7,728 nt of DNA from Deltaproteobacteria bacterium (GTDB lineage: Bacteria; Desulfobacterota; Desulfovibrionia; Desulfovibrionales; Desulfovibrionaceae), in contig JANXYI010000147.1 of the NCBI GenBank assembly GCA_025350085.1, positions 1 through 7,728 on the forward strand, read 5' to 3'. Below are positions 1 to 5,883 of the stretch, piece after piece. Position numbers and translations under genes: made by a program. The notes under the pieces were generated by a model. The model did no database searches. It was not told the DNA's origin and was given only the letters and a program-made list of their open reading frames with translations. The stretch's first letter is position 1. Each line of letters opens with the position of its first letter.

Positions 1-329
1 GGATTTTTGACCGCGCCGGAGTTGACCGAGACCTTCTCGGCCCCGGCGCTCAGCACGGCGCGCATGTCGGCCACGGAATTGATGCCCCCACCTACGGAAA
101 ACGGGATGAAGATCTGGCTGGCCACGCGTTCCACCACGTCCAGGAAGATGCCGCGGCCCTCGCTTGAGGCCGTGATGTCGTAGAACACGATCTCGTCCGC
201 GCCCTGCTCGTAGTACATGCGCGCGGTCTCCACCGGGTCGCCGATGTCCACGTTGCCCGCGAACTTGACGCCCTTGGTCAGCTTGCCGCCCCGCACGTCC
301 AGGCAGGGAATTATCCGCTTACTGAGCAT
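1..329 (-). CDS. hisF: Imidazole glycerol phosphate synthase cyclase subunit HisF (5' part, cut by window edge)
   Basis: The first 109 codons of HisF are present; the family is about 250 residues, so more than half lies outside the window. HisF is a (beta/alpha)8 barrel that uses ammonia delivered by HisH to turn PRFAR into imidazole glycerol phosphate and AICAR, in cytoplasmic histidine synthesis. The visible part has the family signature [20 protein letters not shown], with the catalytic Asp11 and Cys9, then FYDITAS (residues 49-55), the phosphate-binding FSVGGGI (77-83) and SVNSGAVKN at the edge. The second catalytic Asp (about 130) is off the window. The ATG is preceded by GGAGGTGC, which lies inside the end of hisH. 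The start overlaps the hisH stop by 11 bases, so translation is probably coupled to hisH. Identification is near certain. Confidence 0.97.
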   Translation of the reverse strand, partial: MLSKRIIPCLDVRGGKLTKGVKFAGNVDIGDPVETARMYYEQGADEIVFYDITASSEGRGIFLDVVERVASQIFIPFSVGGGINSVADMRAVLSAGAEKVSVNSGAVKN

Positions 330-960
330 TGCGCACCTCCAGGCAGAAGGCGTGGAAGTTCTGCAAAAGCTTGAGGCCCGGGGTTCCGCTCTTTTCCGGG
401 TGGAACTGCACGGCCCAGAGGCCGGTGCGGCCGTGCACGGAGCAGAAGTTCTCGCCGTACATGGTCACGCCGAGGACGAACTCGGGCCTGGGCGCCGGGT
501 GGTAGCTGTGCACGAAATAGAACTCGGCCTCGGCCGGGATGCCGTCAAACAGCATGCAGGGCTGCTTCAACTCCACGCGGTTCCAGCCCATGTGCGGCAC
601 GCGGATGGTGGAGCCGTCCTCCTCCAGCCAGGCCGGGTTGAACAGGCGGCATTCGCCGGGGATCACGGCCAGGGTGCGGGTGTCGTTCTCCTCGCAGTAG
701 TCGAGCAGGATCTGGCAGCCCACGCAGATGCCGAGCAGGGGCTTCTCCTGCCAGATGAGGCTCTTCAGAACCTCGTCCAGGCCGCCGGAGGACAGGTCGT
801 CCATGGCCTGGCCCGCCGCCCCGACGCCGGGGAAGATGATGCCGTCGGCGGCTGCAAGCTCATCCGGGTCGTTGGTGATGCGGTTTTCGATGCCTAGGTG
901 GTCAAGCGCGCGGCGTACGCTGGTCTGGTTGCCTGCCCTGTATTCGAGGATGGCGAGCAT
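319..960 (-). CDS. hisH: Imidazole glycerol phosphate synthase glutaminase subunit HisH
   Basis: This 213-residue class I glutamine amidotransferase matches the usual HisH length. It hydrolyses glutamine and channels ammonia to HisF. The triad is visible: Cys79 in GICVGCQ, His187 and Glu189 in VQFHPEKS. Other HisH signatures are [11 protein letters not shown] (43-53), [16 protein letters not shown] (121-127) and FYFVHSY (147-153). Two motifs differ from the enterobacterial form: EYRAGN replaces the usual DYGMGN at residues 6-11, and GICVGCQ replaces GICLGMQ. Both look clade-specific rather than damaged. The start is supported by AAGGAG six bases upstream of the ATG. The next gene is hisF, overlapping by 11 bases. 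hisA, which often lies nearby, is not in the window. Confidence 0.97.
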   Translation of the reverse strand: MLAILEYRAGNQTSVRRALDHLGIENRITNDPDELAAADGIIFPGVGAAGQAMDDLSSGGLDEVLKSLIWQEKPLLGICVGCQILLDYCEENDTRTLAVIPGECRLFNPAWLEEDGSTIRVPHMGWNRVELKQPCMLFDGIPAEAEFYFVHSYHPAPRPEFVLGVTMYGENFCSVHGRTGLWAVQFHPEKSGTPGLKLLQNFHAFCLEVRNAQ

Positions 961-993
961 TGGGGCTCCTTGTGGGCGAACGTTACCTGCTGC

Positions 994-1022
994 GACCTAG
1001 TCAATTTCCGGGCCGTTGACAA
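994..1022 (-). promoter_or_regulatory. Possible hisH promoter
   Basis: On the minus strand TTGTCA (1017-1022) is followed after 17 bases by TAGGTC (994-999), about 34 bases before the hisH ATG. The -35 matches consensus at 5 of 6 positions, but the -10 at only 2 of 6, so the call is weak. Its position, just downstream of the inverted repeats that close the J-domain operon, fits a separate start for hisHF. Confidence 0.25.
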
Positions 1023-1024
1023 GT

Positions 1025-1063
1025 GCCGGGGCCGGGCTCCGGGGGGCGCCATTTCGCCCCGGC
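1025..1063 (-). terminator. GC-rich hairpins downstream of the J-domain gene, possible terminator
   Basis: Two alternative stems are visible. An exact 8-bp inverted repeat, GCCGGGGC (1025-1032) and GCCCCGGC (1056-1063), encloses 23 bases. A tighter stem, GGGGCG (1043-1048) and CGCCCC (1055-1060), has a 6-base loop. They lie between the J-domain stop and hisH, where an operon end would be expected. Neither strand has a T-run after the stem, so this is not a textbook intrinsic terminator. Confidence 0.35.
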
Positions 1064-1139
1064 GCGCAGGCGCTACTTGGCCAGGCGCGCCAGCGCTATT
1101 TGGCCAGGCGCGCCAGCGCTATTTGGCGAGGATGCGCAG
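1046..1139 (-). repeat. Degenerate tandem array, four units of 23-24 bp, overlapping the 3' end of the J-domain gene
   Basis: Units on the plus strand are 1046-1069 (24 bp), 1070-1092 (23), 1093-1115 (23) and 1116-1139 (24). The two middle units differ at one base (GCGCTACTTGG against GCGCTATTTGG). The rightmost unit is the real gene end and carries the codons for the last residues (ILAK) and the stop. Each middle unit re-copies AAATAGCGC or AAGTAGCGC. The leftmost unit is the most diverged and falls within the putative terminator hairpin. The middle units carry GGCGCGCC, and TGGCCA and AGCGCT palindromes also occur in or at the joins of the units. The copies lack one base relative to the gene, so they do not repeat its C-terminus in frame. 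Confidence 0.85.
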
Positions 1140-1934
1140 GTACAGGTCGCCGGTGAACGGCCCGAGCTTGCGGCCCAGGCCCTTGAGGCGGACAGGCCGG
1201 CCGACCACGAAGTCGTGCGGCAGGCTGATCTCAATGGTCTTCGGCTCCCCGCTGAAGCGCGCCGAGACCGTGATGCGCAGGCTTTTGCCCGGCCCCAGGC
1301 TGTGCGCCGGGAAGTACAGGGTCTGCTCGTCGTCCAGCTGGCTGCGCAGCCAGGACTTGATGCCGCCGAACAGCCCGCGGCTCACGTCCAGGTCCACGGA
1401 CTTATCGCCCCACTGCAGGTTCAGATTGCGGCGCGTGGGCGGTTCCCCCGGCTTCTGCCTGTCGGCCTGGCGCCGCTTGGGGCCAGAAGCCGGGCCGGGC
1501 TGCTTGAGCTGGCTGTAAATGTCCTCGAAGACCTGCCGGGCAAAGGGGTCGGAGAGCAGGTCGCGCAGGACCTCCTCCTCGCGGATGTGGAAGCCCTTGC
1601 CGCCTTTGCCACCCTGCGCAGCCCCGGCCGCGCGGCGTCCCTCGGCCTGCTGTTTGTCGTAGGCCTTGCCCGCCTTGGCCTGCTCGGCCTTGGTCCGGGG
1701 GCCCTCGGCTGTGCCGGAGCCAGGCCGGGCGCCCGCCGCCCCCTGTTCGTCCGTCAGGGTGCGCGTGAGCAGGATGTAGGCCTCGTTCAGCTGGCGGAAC
1801 TGCTCGGCCGCCTTGGGCGAGGGGTTCAGGTCCGGGTGCAGGCGGAAGGCCAGCTGGCGGAAGGCCGCCTTGATCTCGTCCAGGTTCGCGCCCAGCGGCA
1901 CCTTGAGGATGCGGTAGCAGTCCTGGATGTTCAT
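1119..1934 (-). CDS. J-domain (DnaJ/Hsp40-like) protein with C-terminal substrate-binding-like region
   Basis: The product has 271 residues. The J-domain spans about residues 3-62 and has the HPD motif at 33-35 (RLHPDLNPS), which stimulates Hsp70 (DnaK) ATPase. A low-complexity linker rich in Ala, Gly, Lys and Gln follows (63-115), then a helical stretch EEEVLRDLLSDPFARQVFEDI (119-139), a basic segment (150-169) and a C-terminal region (170-271). That region ends in RLKGLGRKLGPFTGDLYLRI, resembling the last strands of the DnaJ/CbpA C-terminal domain. There is no CxxCxGxG zinc finger, so it is not canonical DnaJ; it is a type II/III J-protein. An open frame continues upstream, but the J-domain starts at the ATG at 1932-1934, which overlaps the preceding stop as ATGA. 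There is no clear Shine-Dalgarno, so translation is probably coupled. The client is unknown. Confidence 0.88.
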   Translation of the reverse strand: MNIQDCYRILKVPLGANLDEIKAAFRQLAFRLHPDLNPSPKAAEQFRQLNEAYILLTRTLTDEQGAAGARPGSGTAEGPRTKAEQAKAGKAYDKQQAEGRRAAGAAQGGKGGKGFHIREEEVLRDLLSDPFARQVFEDIYSQLKQPGPASGPKRRQADRQKPGEPPTRRNLNLQWGDKSVDLDVSRGLFGGIKSWLRSQLDDEQTLYFPAHSLGPGKSLRITVSARFSGEPKTIEISLPHDFVVGRPVRLKGLGRKLGPFTGDLYLRILAK

Positions 1935-2395
1935 GCGAGACGCCGCTTGAGGGCCGGATCCAGCACCAGGGCGCAGGGCGCGTCCGGTCCGGGCTCGTGC
2001 ACCAGGCCGTGCGCATACAGATAGTCCACGCCCTGGCTGACAAAGCACCCGTGCCCGGCCGCGGGGTTGACCCCCGGGCAGTCGGACTGGATCATCTCCC
2101 AGCTCGATGCGTCCACCAGGTTGCCCCGGAAATAGGGCCAGGCCCGACAGATGTCCGGCCGCCCGGCATGCACGCCGCAGCCCTGGCCCTGGACAAAGAA
2201 GATGCAAAAGCCGTCCGCGCCCATGCGCAGGCGGATCTTGTCGCCCGCGGTCTCGGCGCAGCTTTCCAGCATGGCCGGGGTGTCCAGGTTCAGGTGCCGG
2301 GCCAGGCGCTCGCGGTCGTGCGCGGTCAGGATGATGCCGCCCTGGCCCTGGCAGCAGTGGCCGCAGCGCTGGCAGGAGAAGGAGGCCTCAGGCAT
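1931..2395 (-). CDS. YkgJ-family cysteine-cluster protein (putative zinc or Fe-S binding)
   Basis: The 154-residue protein carries the cysteine pattern of the YkgJ/CxxCxxCC family: C8, C11, C14 and C15 (SCQRCGHCCQG), then C64, C73 (QGCGVHAGRP), C83 (ICRAWPYF) and C106 (SDCPGV). The family is annotated as putative zinc or iron-sulphur binding; no reaction is established. Apart from an additional C46, eight cysteines in conserved spacing argue for an intact metal site. It lies second in a tight minus-strand unit. Its start overlaps the CoA-binding gene's stop by 8 bases, and its stop overlaps the J-domain start by 4. The Shine-Dalgarno is only a G-rich run, so coupling is likely. No membrane segment or signal peptide is seen. 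Confidence 0.88.
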   Translation of the reverse strand: MPEASFSCQRCGHCCQGQGGIILTAHDRERLARHLNLDTPAMLESCAETAGDKIRLRMGADGFCIFFVQGQGCGVHAGRPDICRAWPYFRGNLVDASSWEMIQSDCPGVNPAAGHGCFVSQGVDYLYAHGLVHEPGPDAPCALVLDPALKRRLA

Positions 2396-2816
2396 ACTGG
2401 CCCCCGGCCGCGAGTTCCCGGTGGTCGACCATGAGGCAGCGGTCCTCCACGACGAGCACGGGCTGGCCAGACAGGATGCGCCGGGCCTCGGCGCTCACGA
2501 TTCCGGACTGCATCCAGAAGCAGCGGGGCAGGGGCGCAAGGCGCAGGAATTCCTCGGCATGGGCCGGGCAGAACTCCGGGGCGCGGAACAGGTCCACCAG
2601 GTCCACGGGAACGGGGATGGCGTTCATGGTCGGGTAGCACGCAAGGCCCCAGACCGTGGCGCGCTTGGGATGCACCGGGATGACGCGATAGCCCGCGTCG
2701 ATGAGATAGCGGCCCACCCGGTCCACGGGCTGGCCGGGCTTGTCCTTGGCCCCGATCACGGCAATGGTCTTGACCTGGCCGAGCAGGGCGGCTAGCTCTT
2801 TTTCGCTGTACAGCAT
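2388..2816 (-). CDS. YccU-type CoA-binding Rossmann-fold protein
   Basis: The 142-residue, single-domain protein matches the CoA_binding_2/YccU family in length and motifs. These are TIAVIGAKDKPGQP (17-30, the nucleotide-binding loop), VGRYLIDAGYRVIPVHP (34-50), VDLVDLFRAPE (71-81), WMQSGI (101-106) and VEDRCLMVDH (123-132). The family folds like the CoA-binding domain of succinyl-CoA synthetase alpha. The physiological role is unknown, though CoA binding is expected. The start is chosen at the ATG at 2814-2816 because AGAGGAG lies three to nine bases upstream and the Rossmann strand begins at the normal distance. It is the first gene of the minus-strand unit and diverges from the M24 gene. 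Confidence 0.9.
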   Translation of the reverse strand: MLYSEKELAALLGQVKTIAVIGAKDKPGQPVDRVGRYLIDAGYRVIPVHPKRATVWGLACYPTMNAIPVPVDLVDLFRAPEFCPAHAEEFLRLAPLPRCFWMQSGIVSAEARRILSGQPVLVVEDRCLMVDHRELAAGGQYA

Positions 2817-2834
2817 GCGCTCCTCTGGCCGCCG

Positions 2835-2855
2835 GGTGTCCGTTAGGTGTCCGTT
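2835..2855. repeat. Two tandem copies of GGTGTCCGTT
   Basis: GGTGTCCGTT occurs at 2835-2844 and again at 2846-2855, giving an 11-bp period. It lies just upstream of the ribosome-binding site of the CoA-binding gene on the minus strand, inside the divergent spacer. It could be a short duplication or a two-site operator, but an 11-bp spacing with only two copies does not settle which. Confidence 0.6.
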
Positions 2856-2860
2856 GGCAT

Positions 2861-2943
2861 GGGGGTCCTGGGTTTGGGGCGGCAGGTGTGCATGTATCCT
2901 TTTTTGATCCGGATGCCCAGACCCTGGCCCCCAAGCCTGGGAC
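2861..2943 (+). other. Imperfect inverted repeats in the divergent spacer, two alternative pairings
   Basis: The arm at 2861-2880 can pair with 2915-2932 (about 16 pairs, one wobble, one mismatch and two single-base bulges). Alternatively, 2865-2879 can pair with 2929-2943 (15 pairs, three of them G-U in plus-strand RNA). The right arms overlap at 2929-2932, so the pairings exclude each other. The 34-base loop of the first contains a T6 run (2900-2905) and the palindrome ATCCGGAT. The region is G/C-rich with low complexity, so chance pairing is possible. Confidence 0.4.
2873..2900 (+). promoter_or_regulatory. Weak candidate promoter for the M24 gene
   Basis: TTTGGG (2873-2878) and TATCCT (2895-2900) are spaced 16 bases apart, with the -10 matching consensus at 4 of 6 positions and the -35 poorly. 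The T6 run and AT-rich patch at 2894-2907 stand out in this GC-rich spacer, so the start region is probably here even if the exact hexamers are wrong. Confidence 0.3.
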
Positions 2944-2987
2944 TGCACCGGACAGCGCCCGGATATCGACCAACAAGGAGCCCACGC

Positions 2988-4211
2988 ATGTTTGAAGCCC
3001 TGGCCGTCATCCCTGCCGAGGAACTCGCCCTGCGCCATGAGCGCTGCCGCCGCCTGCTGCGCGAGCTGAATCCCCAGGCGGGCGGATTGCTCGTGTTCGC
3101 CCGGCCGCAGGTCTACTACCTCACCGGCACGCTGGGCATGGGCTGCCTCTGGCTGCCCCTTGAGGGCGCGCCGCTGCTCCTGCTGCGCAAGGGGCTCAGC
3201 CGCGCGGCCCTGGAGGCCCCGAGCGTCCGCGCTTCGGGCTACCGCTCGTACAAGGACCTGCCGGGCCTGGCGGCCGAGGCCGGGGTGCCCTTCCCCGAGG
3301 TCGTGGCCGTGGACCAGGCCGGGCTCACCTGGCAATTGGGCGAGATGCTGGCCGCGCGCCTGTCCTCCCAGCGCTTCGTGTCCGGCGATGCTGCCCTGGC
3401 CATTGCCCAGGCCCTCAAGAGCGAGTGGGAGCTTAACATCATGCGCCTGTGCGGCGAGCGCCACGACCTGGGCCTGTATGAGGTCCTGCCGCAGCTCATC
3501 CGCCCGGGCATGAGCGAGCGCGAGATCGCGCACCTGGCCTGGGGCGTGTTTTTGGAGCTCGGGCACCAGGGCATCATGCGCATGTCGGGCTTTGGCGAGG
3601 AGGCCTTCCTGGGGCATGTCTCGTCCGGGGATTCCGGCAACTACCCGAGCAGCTTCAACGGTCCGCTGGGCCTGCGCGGGGAGCACCCGGCCGCGCCGGT
3701 CATGGGCTATGCGGGCAAGGTCTGGGCCGCCGGCGAGCCGCTCTCGCTGGACATCGGCTTCATGCTTGAGGGCTACCACACGGACAAGACCCAGGCCTAC
3801 TTCGCAGGCAGGCCCGGCAGCATCCCGGACGCTGTCTTGTCCGCGCACAGCTTCTGCGTGGACGTGCAGGCCTGGCTGGCCGAGAATTTGAAACCCGGCG
3901 CGCTGGTGAGCGAGCTGTACGCCCACTGCGCGGACTGGGCGGTCCAGGCGGGCTTTGGCGAGGGCTTTATGGGCCTGGGCGAGAACAAGGTGCCGTTTCT
4001 CGGCCACGGCATCGGCCTGTCCATCGACGGCTGGCCGGCCATTGCCAAGGGTTTTGACCGGCCGGTGGAAGTCGGCCAGGTCTTTGCCCTGGAGCCCAAG
4101 CACGGCCTGCCTGGCGTGGGCATGGTCGGGGTGGAAAACACCTTCGAGGTCACGGAGTTAGGCGCGGTGTGCATCACCGGCCAGCGTTTTGATATGCTCT
4201 GCGTGGAGTAG
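2988..4211 (+). CDS. M24-family (creatinase/Xaa-Pro peptidase fold) metallopeptidase-like protein
   Basis: The product has 407 residues in the two-part layout of Xaa-Pro peptidases: an N-terminal creatinase-type domain (about 1-140) and a C-terminal pita-bread domain (about 145-400). All five metal ligands are present: Asp255 and Asp266 (LDIGFMLEGYHTD), His340 (LGHGIGL), Glu369 (ALEPKHG) and Glu383 (GVENTF). Two second-shell histidines usual in peptidases are absent. The HExP-type motif after GHGIGL reads DGWP (347-350), and the SGxNxxxPH-type region reads SSGDSGNYPSSFNG. Substrate and even peptidase activity are therefore uncertain; creatinase-like hydrolases and non-peptidase members share the fold. 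AAGGAG seven bases upstream fixes the ATG at 2988. The open frame runs on upstream, but without a ribosome site or family similarity. It is monocistronic, ending 4 bp from a convergent gene. Confidence 0.88.
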   Translation: MFEALAVIPAEELALRHERCRRLLRELNPQAGGLLVFARPQVYYLTGTLGMGCLWLPLEGAPLLLLRKGLSRAALEAPSVRASGYRSYKDLPGLAAEAGVPFPEVVAVDQAGLTWQLGEMLAARLSSQRFVSGDAALAIAQALKSEWELNIMRLCGERHDLGLYEVLPQLIRPGMSEREIAHLAWGVFLELGHQGIMRMSGFGEEAFLGHVSSGDSGNYPSSFNGPLGLRGEHPAAPVMGYAGKVWAAGEPLSLDIGFMLEGYHTDKTQAYFAGRPGSIPDAVLSAHSFCVDVQAWLAENLKPGALVSELYAHCADWAVQAGFGEGFMGLGENKVPFLGHGIGLSIDGWPAIAKGFDRPVEVGQVFALEPKHGLPGVGMVGVENTFEVTELGAVCITGQRFDMLCVE

Positions 4212-4215
4212 GGGT

Positions 4216-4707
4216 CTAGGACGACGCGATCATCTGCAGCTGCGGGCCTTGCAGGAGCCAGCGCAAGTTGCCGGAGCGGCTGCCGAGGCTGGTGATGCCG
4301 ATGGCCAGGAGCGCACTGCCGTCCAGCGCCAGGGACAGCTTGGGGCCGCTGGTGAGCAGGTGCGAGGCCAGGCCGCTTAAAAGCGGCAGCTCACCGCAGA
4401 GGAACACGGACTGGTAGCGCTCGCAGACGCGCAGCTCCTCCAGGCAGACCTTGAGGCTCACGCCCTGGTCCAGCCCGGCAAAGCTCGTCACGCTGGAGGC
4501 GGCGTAGCCCAGGCCCTCGGCCACGATGCGCGTGGTCTGCACCGCGGCAACGCGCGGGCTGGTGAGCAGGGCGTCGAACCACAGGCCCATGACGCGCATG
4601 GCCTGGGCCGTGGTGGTCACCTGGTTCTGGCCCACGGGGCTGAGCGGCTGGTTGGGATTGACCTCCTGGGGCAGGCAGGCGCCGTGTTGCATCAGGTACA
4701 GGTTCAT
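4216..4707 (-). CDS. Histidine phosphatase superfamily (SixA-like) protein with degenerate active site
   Basis: The 163-residue protein matches short SixA-type phosphohistidine phosphatases in length and layout. MNLYLMQHGACLPQEVNP carries the nucleophile His8 and the GxxxPxxxNPxxPLSxxG spacing. DALLTSPRVAAVQTTRI (45-61) is the SP..RA.QT block, and FLCGELPLLSGLASHLL (102-118) is the GHxP block. Three of the four catalytic positions are altered: RHG is QHG (Gln7), the Arg of SPxxR is Ala54 (Arg52 lies two residues earlier), and the His of GHxP is Glu106. QHG occurs in related delta-group proteins as I recall; the other changes look unusual. The fold seems intact, so a binding or regulatory role is possible. 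GGGAGG upstream supports the ATG at 4705-4707. No partner histidine kinase is nearby. Confidence 0.82.
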   Translation of the reverse strand: MNLYLMQHGACLPQEVNPNQPLSPVGQNQVTTTAQAMRVMGLWFDALLTSPRVAAVQTTRIVAEGLGYAASSVTSFAGLDQGVSLKVCLEELRVCERYQSVFLCGELPLLSGLASHLLTSGPKLSLALDGSALLAIGITSLGSRSGNLRWLLQGPQLQMIASS

Positions 4708-4815
4708 GCTCCCTCCCGGGGTTCGAAACGTAGGTATCCACTAGCCCAAGGCGCGGCAGGCTGCAAGCGGGTCAAGACCCTTGCCAGCCCGGTCCACTGG
4801 GGGTACGAAGCAGCA

Positions 4816-5883
4816 ATGTGCTCACGCGGCTGGCCTCTTTCCTGTCTTGTGCTGCGGCGCTCCCGCCGCCTCCAAGCCCTGCGCCATGCCGCCCTGTCCG
4901 CCCTGCTGGCCAGCGTCCTGTTTTTCGCGCCAGTCTTCGTTGCTCCGGCCCAGGCCGAGGCCGTCCGCGTCAGCGCGAGCGCCGATGCCGGGGCCACCCC
5001 GGTGCTGGCCCGCCAGCAGGCCCAGGAGCGCGCCTTTGCCGAGGCCGTGTTTTTGACCGCCCAGCGCCTGCTGCCTGCGCCCCTGCCCGAGCCCCGGACC
5101 GGGCTCCTGCGCCGTTACCTCACCCCGCGCGCCGTGGATTTCGTCCAGAGCTTCCAGGAGGTTGCCCCGGCCAAGGCGCCCTTGGCCGCTGCTGTTGGCG
5201 CGGAAGCGGCTCCTGCCGCTGCCCCTGCCGTGACCGCGACCCTGACGCTCGACCTGGACGTGGAGGTGAACCGGGCCAGCCTGAGCGACCTGCTCACGCG
5301 CCTGGGCCTCTTGGCCGGAGCCCGGCACCCGCGCAGCTTTGTCCTGCGCCTGGGCAGCGGCGTGGCCGAGCCGGACCTGCAACCGCTGGGGGAACTGCTG
5401 GCTTTGCAGGGCCTGAAGCGGGTTTTACAGACCCAGGGCCAGACCCAGGGCCCGGCCCCTGCGGTCGGCCTGGTCCAGGTCAGCCTGGAACGCGTGCCCC
5501 AGGGCTACTTGAAGGCAGTGCTCAGGCAGGACGTAAAGGCCTTTGCGGCCGACGGCCGGGACCTCTCCCAGCTTTGGCTGGATGTCTGGGGGCAGTATTT
5601 CAGCGCGCGCGAGCAGCAGCCCGGAAGCGCGGCCAGCCCCATCGAGATCGCGGGCTTTGCCCTGGTGGACGGGGTGCTTGATTTTACGCGGACGCTCAGC
5701 TCCTGGGACGACTGCCTGCGCGAGGTGCAGCTGAGTGTCGTGGACATCCGGCCGGGAAACAGCAGCGCGCGCTGGTCGGGCCAGGTGACGAACCAGGCGC
5801 GCCTGAACGAGCATTTGCAGGAGTATCTCCCCGGCCGCCAGCTGAGGGCCCTGCGCCAGGGCGCGGGGGGGGCGCAGCCATGA
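4816..5883 (+). CDS. Exported protein of unknown function, FlgT/DUF2066-like pattern
   Basis: I do not recognise a named gene. The 355-residue product starts with a basic stretch (RRSRRLQALR) and a hydrophobic core (25-44), ending in APAQA before Glu48, a good Sec signal peptide for periplasmic export. An N-terminal module (49-115) has the ARQQAQERAFAEAV pattern of periplasmic FlgT-N or DUF2066-like domains. An Ala-rich linker follows (117-139), then a beta-rich part. The C-terminal stretch 277-335 (EIAGFALVDGVLDFTRTLSS onward) has the G..s..dF...L.....V..v pattern of DUF2066 C-termini. This family link is inference. The ATG at 4816 has only a weak ribosome site; GTG at 4849 would also leave a normal signal peptide. 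The stop overlaps the next start as ATGA. Confidence 0.75.
   Translation: MCSRGWPLSCLVLRRSRRLQALRHAALSALLASVLFFAPVFVAPAQAEAVRVSASADAGATPVLARQQAQERAFAEAVFLTAQRLLPAPLPEPRTGLLRRYLTPRAVDFVQSFQEVAPAKAPLAAAVGAEAAPAAAPAVTATLTLDLDVEVNRASLSDLLTRLGLLAGARHPRSFVLRLGSGVAEPDLQPLGELLALQGLKRVLQTQGQTQGPAPAVGLVQVSLERVPQGYLKAVLRQDVKAFAADGRDLSQLWLDVWGQYFSAREQQPGSAASPIEIAGFALVDGVLDFTRTLSSWDDCLREVQLSVVDIRPGNSSARWSGQVTNQARLNEHLQEYLPGRQLRALRQGAGGAQP
5428..5451 (+). repeat. Perfect 12-bp tandem duplication (QTQG twice)
   Basis: CAGACCCAGGGC occurs at 5428-5439 and 5440-5451 and encodes QTQG twice (residues 205-212 of the exported protein). It keeps the frame and probably lies in a surface loop before a Pro/Ala stretch. 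It looks like a recent small duplication. Confidence 0.9.
5865..5872 (+). other. G8 homopolymer just before the ATGA overlap
   Basis: Eight consecutive G lie in the last codons of the exported protein, 7 bases before the ATG of the phosphatidyltransferase. It is the only G-rich element available as a ribosome site for that gene. It is also a slip site: one extra G, or a -1 ribosomal shift, would skip the TGA and read straight into the downstream frame. Confidence 0.8.

Noticed and set aside
1046..1139. CRISPR-like repeats
   Set aside because: Units are directly adjacent without spacers, too few, and overlap a coding end.
1023..2024. 333-residue plus-strand open frame opposite the J-domain gene
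   Set aside because: No domain, no ribosome site, Ala/Arg/Gly-rich composition; the minus strand carries a clear J-domain and a YkgJ-type protein.
1935..2207. N-terminal extension of the J-domain protein by 91 residues
   Set aside because: The extension overlaps the cysteine-cluster gene in another frame and has no family similarity; the J-domain begins naturally at the ATGA overlap.
2847..2987. 47-residue N-terminal extension of the M24 protein
   Set aside because: There is no ribosome site at 2847, while AAGGAG precedes the ATG at 2988 at correct spacing.
2388..4103. 571-residue minus-strand open frame antisense to the M24 gene and continuing into the CoA-binding gene
   Set aside because: Only the last 142 residues match a family. 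The rest is antisense to a well-supported gene and reads as low-complexity Gln/Ala/His-rich sequence typical of GC-rich shadow frames.
4716..4732. tRNA T-arm-like GGTTCGAAACG
   Set aside because: The flanks do not form a T-stem, and no acceptor, D or anticodon arms are visible around it.
4795..4815. Promoter TTGCCA...TACGAA before the exported protein
   Set aside because: Spacing is 17, but the -10 matches poorly and would end only 5 bases before the ATG at 4816. It could serve only if the GTG at 4849 is the true start.
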